A DNA stretch of 64,000 nucleotides from Sweltsa coloradensis (lineage: Eukaryota > Arthropoda > Insecta > Plecoptera > Chloroperlidae), in assembly GCA_024449915.1 (NCBI GenBank), contig JAMZAV010000026.1:248001-312000 (forward strand), in the 5' to 3' direction. The translations under genes and the position numbers were made by a program. Positions 24,719 through 36,228 of the stretch are shown in pieces (positions within the stretch are counted from its first letter, which is position 1; every line of letters begins with the position of its first letter). The notes beneath the pieces were generated by a model. The model saw only the letters and a program-made list of their open reading frames with translations. It searched no databases and was not told where the DNA came from.

Positions 24719-25945
24719 TCACTGTAACTTATGAGACACAGCTAGGAAACTCTTGTACTTTAGTTCACCAACGTTGTCTTCAATGACGAACACATTTTCA
24801 GTTATCATTCCCTCTGGCAAAAAGCTGATGAACGAAAGTCGTTTAAGATGAGGAAGAAAGGCGGGAATAATGCTGAGAGCCTTTTGCACACATTTGTCAG
24901 TGTATGTAAACTGTATCTCTTCAAGTTTCGAGCAACCACGCATAATCCTTTCGATGATGCTAATCGAAACCCATACACCACACAGCTTTAATGTTTTAAG
25001 GTGCTTTAAATGAACCACAATAGCATCTGCCATGGAATCAGAAAATTTACAGTCAACTATCTTGAGATCCACGAAGTTTTCCCATATGCATGCTTCCAAC
25101 AACTGGACCCACGTGCCCGCATCAACATGTTGTTGACCATCGACAAATGTCAGCCTTTTTAAGTTGTGCAAGGCACCTATCAACAAGAATCCCTCGTGAC
25201 AGACGCTGTGCGGGTCGATTATCGAAAGCTCTTCAAGCTGTTCGCATTGTAAAAGCTCCTTGAACACATTCTGACTCCAATCTCCGAACTGTAATGTTAT
25301 AGAACGCAACGTATTCTTAAATCTATAACAAAATGCAACTATATCAGTGGACGGAACCTCACTGTGACTTGGTTTATCCTGTGTTATCACTATATCCTCC
25401 AGTTCAAATGACAAACTTGCTGCAAAGCATGACAATGCCTGACGAGCAACATTGTTCCCTATGTTTACAAAATGAAGTGTTTTCAGTCCGCTCACGCTTA
25501 GAACACACTGCAACAGCGCATCCACATCCACGTAGCAATAAGTCACTTTGAACGTATGCAGATCCATGCAATTCTGCACAATGGCTCTGATTGCCGACAT
25601 ACATAGCCACCCTGCGCTGCCACACATTGCTACCGACTGTTCGACGAATAACACTTGTAACTTAGAGTTATATACTCCTACCTGTTCAAGAAGTTTATTC
25701 GTACCTCGGTGCTTAACTATTTTGAGTTCTTTAAGCAACGGTGCCCTTTCAAGGATCTTCAGGGCTGTAGCAGTATCTTCTTCTTCGAAAATTAGCCTAC
25801 GGTATAGCAATGGGTCAAATGTTGCTTCTTCCCATTTTTCACTCACGAGGCTTGCGGTGTTGACTAAGTAGCTGGGCTTAAGGTATCTAAACACATGCAA
25901 AAGCATCTCTTTTGGCAAGCTGTCAAAGGTACCTCTCGACACCAT
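24719..25945 (-). CDS. F-box / leucine-rich-repeat protein, single exon
   Basis: An uninterrupted 408-codon frame. Residues about 6-50 are a classic F-box (FDSLPKEMLLHVFRYLKP, then LVSEKWEEATFDPLLYRRL), which would bind Skp1 in an SCF ubiquitin ligase. Residues about 65-395 hold roughly a dozen degenerate leucine-rich repeats (LKELKIVKH, LKTLHFVNIG, LRSITLQFGDW, LEELSIIDPH, LKRLTFVDG, LKTLKLCGVW, LEEIQFTYTD, LKRLSFISFL) that would select the substrate. The start is the first Met, directly before the F-box. It has no introns, so it may be a retrogene or belong to a single-exon F-box family. It lies exactly between the two copies of the large duplication and is not itself duplicated here. No target can be inferred. 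Confidence 0.85.
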   Translation of the reverse strand: MVSRGTFDSLPKEMLLHVFRYLKPSYLVNTASLVSEKWEEATFDPLLYRRLIFEEEDTATALKILERAPLLKELKIVKHRGTNKLLEQVGVYNSKLQVLFVEQSVAMCGSAGWLCMSAIRAIVQNCMDLHTFKVTYCYVDVDALLQCVLSVSGLKTLHFVNIGNNVARQALSCFAASLSFELEDIVITQDKPSHSEVPSTDIVAFCYRFKNTLRSITLQFGDWSQNVFKELLQCEQLEELSIIDPHSVCHEGFLLIGALHNLKRLTFVDGQQHVDAGTWVQLLEACIWENFVDLKIVDCKFSDSMADAIVVHLKHLKTLKLCGVWVSISIIERIMRGCSKLEEIQFTYTDKCVQKALSIIPAFLPHLKRLSFISFLPEGMITENVFVIEDNVGELKYKSFLAVSHKLQ

Positions 25946-26226
25946 AATCCAACACGAATTACTGAAAAATTCTCAAAAAAAGCGAGTAAGAAACACCACA
26001 CACATCACACCACATCGAATCGAATTCAAGCTGTTGTTTATTTTTCGTTGGTTAGCAAACACAACAATTAATATGCGTTTTGTTTATATCTCCGCCATCT
26101 AGATATAGTAAAATCACCAATACCATTTACTAACATCCAGACGGCTGAGATTTATATTTATTTATCACTGTCATTAAAAAAATTATTTGAGTTATACAAA
26201 CTGACTTTCCCAGAAGGAAAACTAAA

Positions 26227-26493
26227 CTAGGGAAACGCCAAAGTCGTTGTTAGACGCGTGAGAGAGCCATGTGTTAAGTACCCGGTAACATTCCTTTTCT
26301 TCCCCCTACCTTAGGTCTCCCTAGCCTATCATAGGCTACAGTGGAGCATTATGGCCTAAACTATGGCCAAAACTTAAATACCCTATTATTTATACGAATA
26401 TAATTATCAAACTTAAATGCAAATATTCCCGGGTACTCAACACATGACTCACAGTCACTCACTCGTCTAACAACGACTTTGGCGTTTCCCTAG
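26227..26493. mobile_element. 267-bp TIR element with HLE-type ends on both sides
   Basis: Begins CTAGGGAAACGCCAAAGTCG and ends with its inverted copy (CGACTTTGGCGTTTCCCTAG). The inverted repeat is about 36 bp and extends to GTCTAACAACG / CGTTGTTAGAC. Related copies begin near 45490 and span about 46066-46346. The end resembles the HLE 3' hairpin (AACGAC..GGCGTT then CCTAG), but here it is present at both ends. Confidence 0.75.
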
Positions 26494-26496
26494 TCT

Positions 26497-26720
26497 AGTT
26501 GGCTAAAGCGCCCTTATAGCCGAAATGAAGGAGACATCCCCTGGTCAGGAAAGATTTTGTAATTTCTGGACTGTATTTAAAAAATTATTTAACATGTTTT
26601 GAAATGCATATAACGCAGTGTAGTCCATCATCTGTGGCAATAGGGCCTACTATGAAAAACATAGCCAGTACGAAATACGTGAAAATATTGCAAGGTTAAC
26701 TCAATCCACGAAAAAAATTA
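26497..26720 (+). repeat. tRNA-derived SINE, plus copy
   Basis: TAGTCTAGTTGGCTAAAGCG resembles a tRNA A box and D loop. The B box is decayed. The body (GATTTTGTAATTTCTGG, AAATGCATATAACGCAGTG, TGGCAATAGGGCCTACTATG) matches the minus copies at 45160-45490 and 45725-46067. Confidence 0.65.
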
Positions 26721-26796
26721 TGCTTCGGTCTGAGGAGAATGAGAGCCGTTTGAGTTGAATGGAGATCACTCCGTTCGCTGCGCTCACTCGTTTAAT
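26721..26796 (-). mobile_element. HLE-E 5' end, reversed
   Basis: GAGATCACTCCGTTCGCTGC, then GCTCACTCGTTTAA, mirrors the 5' end at 44880 (TTGAACGAGTGAGCGTAGCG). It marks the left edge of duplication copy B. Confidence 0.55.
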
Positions 26797-27036
26797 AAGA
26801 TAAATCACATAAATTCAGGCAAATTGAAGCGTGTTCTAGAAAGCTATTCAAACAATAAAATCTCTAATAATAAATAATAATATCTTCAAACTAGATAAAA
26901 TAAATAACTTAATTCGAATTTAGAGTCTACCCTCTCAGTCTCATAACTGATTTTTAGTGAGGGACATTAAAATTAATTTACAGCCTGTAGGCGTGACACC
27001 ATCGACGAGTGATGTCAACAGTTAAAAAAATCATAG

Positions 27037-27662
27037 CTAGGAAGCTTCGCAAACGCTTTGTCAGGCGCGTTGTTGGATGAGCGTAATTTTTTTTAAACGA
27101 AAAGGCGTATAATTGTGATATGAGTGATAATTATTTAATTATGGTCAAATTTCACACGAACATATTAATTCGTAAAACTAATGTTCTGTGAAAAATCATT
27201 ACAATCGGATGAAGCATGTAGGTGTTATAAGTCGAATAAATGTTGAAAACGAAAAAAAAAAACGTAAAATTGTGCTTATTAAGAGAAATATTTTTTTCGA
27301 TTGCGCTCAAATTTCACACCAATATATAAATTCATAAAATTAAGGTTCTGTGACAAAATCATTTCAATCGAATAAAACATGTAGGTGTTATAAGTCAAAG
27401 AAATTATAAACATTTTAAAAAAATCGTAAAATTGCGATTTTCATAAGAAATAATTTTTCGATTACGCTCAAAAACGTGGCAGTTCTAAGTTCAAAGATTT
27501 CAAAGGCCTCCATAAAATTTCATAGCAATTGGAGTGTCGGTTTAGCCGGAATCGTGCTAAAAAACACACAATAATACAAACAGAAAAAAAGAAAAACATT
27601 CCGGATTTTTTTCTCCAGTGAAGTTAAATGGAATATTTGCTTCGCTCGCTACGCTCATCCAA
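27037..27662 (-). mobile_element. HLE-D complete copy, uninterrupted (copy B)
   Basis: Runs from CTAGGAAGCTTCGCAAACGC to GCTACGCTCATCCAA, 626 bp. It has about three internal units (TTGTGATATGAG at 27115, AATTGTGCTTATTAAGAG at 27269, AATTGCGATTTTCATAAG at 27431), spaced about 155-165 bp. It is the empty-site reference for the insertions at 7756 and 8616. Confidence 0.85.
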
Positions 27663-28393
27663 CAATTATTGTAATAATTGTAACAATAATCGTCATTATT
27701 AGCATCGCTATTATAGTATTGCACTGTTATTGGTGCTAATGCATCGTTGAGAAAACCCATTATTACCCCACAGTATAAAGAGGCCTGCCTCACACAATCT
27801 TATAGCTGAACCGGATGTGAGATTATGTTCTTGAAGCGTAACGTACGGTACTCTGATTCAGGAGGTTTCGGGTTCGATACATCTTTATCAAAATAACCCT
27901 TATTTTTAAGCAATTGCACCCATGGCACGCTTTTGCCAAGTAATTTTATAAACCAAAATAGAACAACAAGGTGTGATTTAAAAAAAAATTGTTTATTTGG
28001 ATTCAGGACGCGTCAACCGTTAGGTCATAATGCACCATTCTAACCTAAGGGGGGTGGAGGGGGAGAGAAGGGGTCCATGCTGGTAAAAACCAGCCACGGG
28101 TCAGAGGAATGGGGGTTCTCACGTCGCGGTCGTCATTGTATTTGTCATCGTCCGTGGTGTAATTGTCATCGTCGTCGAGGGGTCGTCAAGGGAAGAGGGC
28201 AAGGTCCCCGACGACGATTACCAGAGCTCACCTCTAGATTCGGGGAGTAATATACTACCTTTCATACTAGCTGTTGTTTGCGAGGAGGACTTTTTCTCTT
28301 GAATCGCCATTTACGATTAGCAGAGCCATGCTCTATGCCAATTCTACCCCGGGCCTAGACGGGGAAACACGGTGTGAGAATAACAATGATCCG
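27663..28393. repeat. R1 repeat, first orientation, and flanking sequence
   Basis: Contains TTATTACCCCACAGTA, a tRNA-like GAGGTTTCGGGTTCGATAC stretch (27860-27878), and R1 (about 28000-28350): GACGCGTCAACCGTTAGGTC, GTCATCGTCGTCGAGG, GCAGAGCCATGCTCTATGCC, CCCCGGGCC. R1 recurs inverted at 37925-38285 and diverged at 55830-56060 and 56835-56930. Confidence 0.6.
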
Positions 28394-28583
28394 TTTTTTG
28401 TAACTTAAAGAACCTATTATTGTTATTGGTGTGTGCTTATGGTGTTGAGAAGAACCATAGTTACATTCAAGAAGAAAAGAGACCAAAACCGGAATATGAA
28501 GAAGAATTTGAAGTACAGATTCCTGTGGCGCCTAAGGCTCTAGCTTGGTGCGGTGCCTACACGCCTACATTTCTAGACAATCA
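28394..28583 (+). CDS. Possible isolated exon, unknown product
   Basis: An open frame with non-repetitive composition reads VCAYGVEKNHSYIQEEKRP, YEEEFEVQIPVAPKALAWCG, AYTPTFLDNQ and then meets GTGAGA, a good donor. A weak acceptor (AACTTAAAG) is about 30 bp upstream. I do not recognise the protein. It may be one exon of a gene whose other exons lie outside the window, or a captured gene fragment. The copy at 10230-10382 is damaged. Confidence 0.28.
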
Positions 28584-28869
28584 GGTGAGACTTGAACCTC
28601 AGTGACACTCTATAAACTAATAAGTAGATGTTTCAATAGTGCATGTTATAATATAATTGCAATGTTGCAGAACTACACTCTTTGGTTACCGTTGTTTGGA
28701 GTTCATCCTGTGGCTTATGGGTCCCGTAGCTGAGTTCCGCTGTCATATTAATTTGATCTAGGCCTACTGCAGCGGGTTCGCTGTGCGCTTGATCCAGTCA
28801 CTTGTGGGTTTCACTCAGCGGTAACGCCACTAGATGTGGTAGTGTGGTACAGAAGTAGGCCTAGTGATA

Positions 28870-29960
28870 GTAGTCCCATGGGGTTCTTTTAAGAACACCA
28901 TGTTTATATATTTATTTATACCTTGCAAATATGTATTATACATGGTGGCAAGGAGGCTACTTTACATTTTTATCTTAACTTAACTTAACAAATTTTTAAT
29001 TACAATATCAAAAATAACAAACGTTGACATCATAAATAGTATTCTTTATCTACCGTACTTCTTCCAAACATTTTCTGAAACTTTTCACTTTGGATTCCTC
29101 AACAGCTGCAGCTGGCAATTTATTCCATTCCACAATTGTTCTGTTGAGAAATGACCACCTTCCAACATCATTCTTTTTTCCACTGCATTCCAATTTACAG
29201 TTATGGTCTTTCCTCCCTTTGTAAAATCCTTTTCCAATTTTTCCACTCATCTCATTCCATCCCTCCCTTCCTTTCGTAGCACGAAACGATTAAGTAACAC
29301 CGTCTGTTTCTCCTACTTCGCATCTTCAGAGAATCCCATCCTTAATCTTCTATCATTTTAGTAACACTGTCATTTGTTTTTATCCTCCTTCCCTTAGTTG
29401 TTAACTTAATATTTGTATTTGTTGTATTTAAATAGCTTTATTTGCTAAATAAAGAATGATAATAAAAATAAAGAATCAGTTATCCATCTCCACCTCTTTA
29501 CTTTTCCAGTTACTCTCCTTGCTGCTAATCGCTGAACTTTGTCTTATGCTTTTATATGTTTATCCTTATAAGGGTCCCATATCGCACTTCCATATTCTAA
29601 AATTGGTCTTATTAGAGATTGATATGCTTTAGCTTTTATTTCTACGTGAACTCCTTTTAGCAATCATTACAAAATTTAGAGAATTTATTGATTTTTTACT
29701 TATATGTTAAACATGTTGTCCCCATTCTAAATTGTTATCCAAGAATACTCCCAAGTATTTGTACTTGATGACAATATCTAGTAACTTATAGTTTATTTCT
29801 GCTTTTTTCTTAGCTCTGTTAAATGAAATAACCTTACATTTACTCACATTTAAACGCAATTTATTTATATTTACCCACTTTTTAATAACTGTTAAGTCTT
29901 CTTTTATTTCTTAACATCTTCTTTATTTTATTTCCCTGTTATATGTTATTCCCAACAAAA
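28870..29960 (-). pseudogene. Decayed LINE, reverse transcriptase C-terminal half
   Basis: On the minus strand 29900-29780 reads KWVNINKLRLNVSKCKVISF, then NRAKKKAEINYKLLD and YLGVFLDNNLEWGQHV, which are typical post-FADD RT motifs. Near the 3' end 29250-29050 reads LECSGKKNDVGRWSFLNRTI, VEWNKLPAAAVEES and VKSFRKCLEEV. Stops and shifts lie between. The 3' UTR contains a CACCATGT..ACATGGTG palindrome (28899-28955). Confidence 0.75.
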
Positions 29961-30189
29961 TAATAATTAAATTTCAAAGGTCGTGACCCTGATGGACCCC
30001 GGTGATCTTGACTTTTGATTATGTATTAAATTCATGTTAAGTCTTTAAATTCCTTTCAAATGAGTCATCACAAACTTGAACTATTTTAGAAATAATTTTA
30101 CTTCTATTAGGCTCACACCTATAGTCTATTTGAAAATAATGTCTACAACTAACTTTGCACCATGGACACCCCTGAACGGGAACATTTTT
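29961..30189. repeat. Fragment of the 330-bp repeat seen at 173-820
   Basis: Shares AAGGTCGTGACCCTGATGGA, CTATAGTCTATTTGAAAATA and CACCCCTGAACGGGAACATT with the left end of the window. No gene. Confidence 0.6.
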
Positions 30190-30673
30190 CTATGCGGACC
30201 CACCGCATATCCGCTCTTGATAAAAATTGGAGGGGACCTTCGAAATTTCTGAACTTAGAGGTGTATTGTTTTTGGGTACCTACAATCGAAGAAATATTTC
30301 TCATGAATATCGTACTTTTACGGGTTTTTTTTTCGATTTTTAGCGCGATATTTTCGTGACATTTGGGCCGATTCTGACCAAACGGGAGGGGCCACACCGT
30401 TCATATTTTACATGGACATTAAGAAAAAAATCGTTAAAGTACGATATTCATGAGAAATATTTCTTGGATTGTACCCAAAAACGTGGCAAGTCTAAGTTCA
30501 GAGATTTTAAAGGTCCCTCAAATATTCATAAAGATCGTATATGCCGTTAGCCCGGTAGAGAGCGAACAAACAGACAGAAAAACAAACAAAAAACAAAAAA
30601 AAAAAAAAAAAATCATTGGAGCTAAATTTTTTGAGGGGTCAGTGAAATTGAAGTCTTCGCTTCGCTCATCCAA
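30190..30673 (-). mobile_element. HLE-C-type copy, minus strand
   Basis: The reversed 5' end TCGCTTCGCTCATCCAA finishes at 30673. GAGGGGTCAGTGAAATTGAA and the TCTCTACCGGGC-type internal block are present. The 3' terminus is not clear. Confidence 0.55.
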
Positions 30674-31009
30674 TAAATTAACCTATATTGAATTTGGGTA
30701 ATCGTATTAGCTAGCATCACATTTTTGTTTTCATAAAGTGTTCTGCAAAAGTTGTAATATTTAACCGCACTGATATTTTGAGGGTGTTCAGATTTTTGTT
30801 CAATTCAGATTTTAACAAAGTATTTTGAGAAAAATAAAGTTTTATTACTCTGCTATCTTTGGGAACAACAAGCGTTAGTAAGTTTTTTGACACATTGGAA
30901 CATGCGGTGGAAAGGACTGGCGCGGGAAGGCACAGCAAGAGGTCGCGCCAGCGACCTCTTGTTGTTTTTTTTTTTGAGTTTCTAAAAAGCATTACAGAAT
31001 AATAAATAA
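30674..31009. other. Intervening sequence with an 11-bp-stem hairpin
   Basis: Non-coding. It holds a perfect inverted repeat CAAGAGGTCGC (30936-30946) / GCGACCTCTTG (30951-30961) with loop GCCA, followed by a T-run. The same hairpin, slightly damaged, is at about 12760-12786 in copy A. Confidence 0.55.
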
Positions 31010-31598
31010 TTGGATGAGCGAAGCGAAGACTTCAATTTCACTGACCTGCCCAAACATTTAGCTCGGGTGTTTTTTTTGTTTGTTTTTGTTATTTGTTTTT
31101 TTGTATTTTTGTCTGTTCGCTCTCTAACAGGCAAACGGCATATGCGATCTTGATGAAAATTTGAGGGGACTATCTAAATCTCTGAACTTAGAGGTGTATT
31201 GTTTTTGGATACAATCGAAGAAATATTTCTCATGAATATCGTACTTTTACGATTTTTGTCAATTTTTAGTGTGATATTTTTGTGACATTTGGGCCGATTC
31301 TGACCAAACGGGTGGGGTTCTAACGTTCATATTTTACATGAACATTAAGGTAATGGTGATGTATTGCTTTTTGAAAGAAAAAGTTTAAAATGTTAGCCAA
31401 AATCCATAGAATAAAGGTTTTAATATGAGTTTTTTGAGTTTTAATAACAATTTAGAAGTAACAATAGAAACTTGACAACAATCACCTACAATGCATTCAA
31501 AAAGCACTTGCAAAGGAAAAGTGGTCCTACGCAAACTAAAAACTTAAAAAAAGCTCATCCATCAACACGACTAAAAAAGCGTTTGTGAAGCTTCCTAG
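31010..31598 (+). mobile_element. HLE-C complete copy (array unit 1)
   Basis: Begins TTGGATGAGCGAAGCGAAGA and ends AAGCGTTTGTGAAGCTTCCTAG (split: AAGCGTTTGTG + AAGCTTCCTAG). The left flank is A. The next element begins at the very next base. Confidence 0.8.
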
Positions 31599-32823
31599 TT
31601 GGATGAGCGTAGCGAGCGAGCGAAGCGAAGATTTCATTTCACTACACTGGAGAAAAAAATCCGGATTGTTTTTTTTTTCTGTATGTATTATTGTGTGCTT
31701 GTTAACACGATTCCGGCTAAACCGATCCTTTAATTGCGATGAAATTTTATGGGGGCCTTCGAAATCTCTGAATTTAGAACTGTCACGTTCTTGAGCACAA
31801 TCGAAAAACTATTTCTCATGAAAATCGACATTTTACAGTTTTTTTTTTTTACAATTCTTTGACTTATAACACCTACATGCTTTATCCTATTGTAATGATT
31901 TTTTACAGAACCTTAGTGTTATGTATTAATATATTCGTGTAAAATTTGAGCGCAATCGAATAATTATTTCTTATGAAAATCGCAATTTTACGATTTTTTT
32001 TCTTTTTTCAAAATTACGATTAAAGGGGTATTTAACCGCTAAACTCAAAAAATATATTTCATCCAGGCTAGCTAGTAATGAATTAAGCAATTAACAGAAA
32101 AATTATTGGGGCCACCATGACCTTCCAAAAAATTGTCAAACATGACATTTTTCGAGCTAGGTCCTATCGGCAAAAATCTCTCATAAGAAATAACATGGGG
32201 ACGATCTTTATGTCCCGTGACCTTAGAGGATTTTGATCAAAAAAAAATTGGCCATTATTGACGTACTCTACAGCCTTTTCTGTAAATTTTCTATATTTTG
32301 TTTTGTAATTTGGGCAAGTAGTTCGGTCAAAATATGCTGATTACCAAGATAGGGTGTGATTTTGGAATGCATATTTTTGCGTGTTTGAGGGTTTATTTGC
32401 GCACAGTTTCAAGACACGATGTTATAAATGGGCATTTTAGATTGGTACTATGCTCTAGTATCTATGTGGACCGAAAAAGAAGCAGGTTAAAGCCGATTTT
32501 AGAAATTTCCCAAAACACCAATTTTTGCAAATTTCTGGATCCAAAAAATTAAAAAATTCGTGTTAAATCACAGTTACAAGATATACTTTTTTAAACTGTC
32601 ATTTTAGTGTAGTATTGTGCTATAGATCACGTGGTAAAAAATATTTTTTTGGGTTTTTAGCTCCTTTAATATAAAAAAAGTTAATTTTTAATTTAATTTA
32701 ATTTAATTTTAAAAAAATCTTCAACTTAGTAATGATTTTTTCACAGAACAACAGAAAATCCGCATAACACATGGCAGCTCAACGCTCATCCAACAACGCG
32801 GCGGGACTTAAGCGTTTTCCTAG
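31599..32823 (+). mobile_element. HLE-A complete copy (array unit 1)
   Basis: Begins TTGGATGAGCGTAGCGAGCG immediately after the CCTAG of HLE-C and ends GCGTTTTCCTAG. Positions 32025-32690 hold an unrelated insert (GGGGCCACCATGACC, TGACGTACTCTACAGCC, GATCACGTGG) shared with 34690-35350. That makes it longer than other HLE-A copies. Confidence 0.8.
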
Positions 32824-33551
32824 TTAAGCGAGCGAAGCGAGCGTTTCCATTTGACTCTGCCGGAAAAATTAGTCACTGGTTTTGTTTGTTTTTGTTTTTT
32901 TTTTTTTTTTGTTTGTTTGTTTTTTGTTTTTTTTTGTATGCCTCGCCATAACGTTCGAACGGAGGCTCGGATCGAGTTGAAATTTTGACCATCCGCAAGC
33001 TTTGTTCTCGATTGAATGCCATTAGTTTTGTGGCAAAATCGTTCAAAAATTTAAAAAGTTACATTAAAGTTAATCGAAAGTTTTTTTTCAAACTAAACGG
33101 CGACAAAATCTGAGATAGCCAAATCATTTAGAATGTCCGTCCGGTCACGAATATGTTAATTTTATTTTGATCCGATAAGTAGAGTAGATGAAAATTACAT
33201 TATAACAAAAGTAACATTGCCATGGCAACGAAAAGACGCGCGAAGTTTCTAATGCACTGCCACCTAGAAGTAATCAAAACACTTTCGAAGAAGCAGTGTA
33301 TTATTTGTCACCAAAGAGTCTAAATAGTTTTCCCAAGGAGTCAAGGTCCTCTAGATGGCGGTGGATTTTATCCACAAAGTAAAGGTTTACACACGGGTTT
33401 ACCCAAATACCTTGGCAATAATAAATAATATTGGAAACATGGCCCTGTGGACAGCGAACGTCGCAAATTTTAAAATTTGAAAAAATGTGCAATGTGGGTC
33501 TAGCTATAGCACGTGCTCGCTTATCAACGCGTCCAACTGAGCGTTTCCTAG
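32824..33551 (+). mobile_element. HLE-B complete copy (array unit 1)
   Basis: Begins TTAAGCGAGCGAAGCGAGCG directly after HLE-A and ends AACTGAGCGTTTCCTAG followed by T. 728 bp, non-coding. Confidence 0.85.
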
Positions 33552-33682
33552 TAATATTATACAGTTAAACACTAAAATGCTTGATGAGGGGATGTTTGTA
33601 GAAATCGAACTGTGTACACCACTATATTTATTGGATGAGCGAAGCGAAGACTTCAATTTGACTTTGTGTTTTTTGTTTGTTT
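33552..33682. other. Linker between array units
   Basis: 131 bp starting TAATATTATACAGTTAAACA. It includes a short stub of an HLE-C 5' end (TTGGATGAGCGAAGCGAAGA at 33631). It is repeated at 36229-36359. Confidence 0.6.
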
Positions 33683-34265
33683 TTGGATGAGCGTAGCGAG
33701 CGAAGCGAGTGAAGCGAAGACTTCAATTTCACTGACCCCCCAAAAAATTTAGCTCGGGTGTTTTTTTTTTTTTTTTTGTCTATTTGCGCTCTACCAGGCA
33801 AACGGCATATGCGATCTTGATGAAAATTTGAGGGGACTATCTAAATCTCTGAACTTAGAGGTGTATTGTTTTTGGATACAATCGAAGAAATATTTCTCAT
33901 GAATATCGTACTTTTACGATTTTTGTCAATTTTTAGTGTGATATTTTTGTGACAATTGGGCCGATTCTGACCAAACGGGTGGGGTTCTAACGTTCATATT
34001 TTACATGGACATTAAGGTAATGGTGATGTAATGCTTTTTGAAAGAAAAAGTTAAAAATGTTAGCCAAAATCCATAGAATAAAGGTTTTAATATGAGTTTT
34101 TTGAGTTTTAATAACAATTTAGAAGTAACAATAGAAACTTGACAACAATCACCTACAATGCATTCAAAAAGCACTTGCAAAGGAAAAGTGGTCCTACGCA
34201 AACTAAAAACTTAAAAAAAGCTCATCCATCAACACGACTAAAAAAGCGTTTGTGAAGCTTCCTAG
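33683..34265 (+). mobile_element. HLE-C complete copy (array unit 2)
   Basis: Near-identical to 31010-31598, offset about 2673 bp. Ends AAGCTTCCTAG, abutting the next element. Confidence 0.8.
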
Positions 34266-35503
34266 TTGGATGAGCGAAGCGAGCGAAGCGAAGATTTCAT
34301 TTCACTACACTGGAGAAAAAAATCCGGATTGTTTTTTTTTTCTGTATGTATTATTGTGTGCTTGTTAACACGATTCCGGCTAAACCGATCCTTTAATTGC
34401 GATGAAATTTTATGGGGGCCTTCGAAATCTCTGAATTTAGAACTGTCACGTTCTTGAGCACAATCGAAAAACTATTTCTCATGAAAATCGACATTTTACA
34501 GTTTTTTTTTTTTACAATTCTTTGACTTATAACACCTATACATGCTTTATCCTATTATAATGATTTTTTACAGAACCTTAGTGTTATGTATTAATATATT
34601 CGTGTAAAATTTGAGCGCAATCGAATAATTATTTCTTATGAAAATCGCAATTTTACGATTTTTTTTCTTTTTTCAAAATTACGATTAAAGGGGTATTTAT
34701 TTAACCGCTAAACTCAAAAAATATATTTCATCCAGGCTAGCTAGTAATGAATTTAGCAATTAACAGAAAAATTATTGGGGCCACCATGACCTTCCAAAAA
34801 ATTGTCAAACATGACATTTTTCGAGCTAGGACCTATCGGCAAAAATCTCTCATAAGAAATAACATGGGGACGATCTTTATGTCCCGTGACCTTGGAGGAT
34901 TTTGATCAAAAAAAAATTGGCCATTATTGACGTACTCTACAGCTTTTTCTGTAAATTTTCTATATTTTGTTTTGTAATTTGGGCAAGTAGTTCGGTCAAA
35001 TATGCTGATTACCAAGATGGGGTGTGATTTTGGAATGCATATTTTTGCGTGTTTGAGGGTATATTTGCGCACAGTTTCAAGACACGATGTTATAAATGGG
35101 CATTTTAGATTGGTACTATGCTCTAGTATCTATGTGGACCGAAAAAGAAGCAGGTTAAAGCCGATTTTAGAAATTTCCCAAAACACCAATTTTTGCAAAT
35201 TTCTGGATCCAAAAAATTAAAAAATTCGTGTTAAATCACAGTTACAAGATATACTTTTTTAAACTGTCATTTTAGTGTAGTATTGTGCTATAGATCACGT
35301 GGTAAAAAATATTTTTTTGGGTTTTTAGCTCCTTTAATATAAAAAAAAGTTAATTTTTAATTTAATTTAATTTAATTTTAAAAAAATCTTCGACTTAGTA
35401 ATAATTTTTTCACAGAACAACAGAAAATCCGCATAACACATGGCAGCTCAATGCACCAATTACGCTTATCCAACAACGCGGCGGGACTTGAGCGTTTTCC
35501 TAG
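34266..35503 (+). mobile_element. HLE-A complete copy (array unit 2)
   Basis: Near-identical to 31599-32823, offset about 2668 bp, with the same internal insert. Ends GCGTTTTCCTAG. Confidence 0.8.
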
Positions 35504-36228
35504 TTAAGCGAGCGAAGCGAGCGTTTCCATTTGACTCTGCCGGAAAAATTAGTCACTGGTTTTGTTTGTTTTTTTTGTTTTTTTTTTGTTTGTTTGTTTG
35601 TTGTTTTTTTTTGTATGCCTCGCCATAACGTTCGAACGGAGGCTCGGATCGAGTTGAAATTTTGACCATCCGCAAGCTTTGTTCTCGATTGAATGCCATT
35701 AGTTTTGTGGCAAAATCGTTCAAAAAGTTAAAAAGTTACATTAAAGTTAATCGAAAGTTTTTTTTCAAACTAAACGGCGACAAAATCTGAGATAGCCAAA
35801 TCATTTAGAATGTCCGTCCGGTCACGAATATGTTAATTTTATTTTGATCCGATAAGTAGTGTAGATGGAAATTACATTATAACAAAAGTAACATTGCCAT
35901 GGCAACGAAAAGACGCGCGAAGTTTCTAATGCACTGCCACCTAGAAGTAATCAAAACACTTTCGAAGAAGCAGTGTATTATTTGTCACCAAAGAGTCTAA
36001 ATAGTTTTCCCAAGGAGTCAAGGTCCTCTAGATGGCGGTGGATTTTATCCACAAAGTAAAGGTTTACACACGGGTTTACCCAAATACCTTGGCAATAATA
36101 AATAATATTGGAAACATGGCCCTGTGGACAGCAAACGTCGCAAATTTTAAAATTTTAAAAAATGTGCAATGTGGGTCTAGCTATAGCACGTGCTCGCTTA
36201 TCAACGCGTCCAACTGAGCGTTTCCTAG
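35504..36228 (+). mobile_element. HLE-B complete copy (array unit 2)
   Basis: Near-identical to 32824-33551. Ends AACTGAGCGTTTCCTAG followed by T. Confidence 0.85.
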
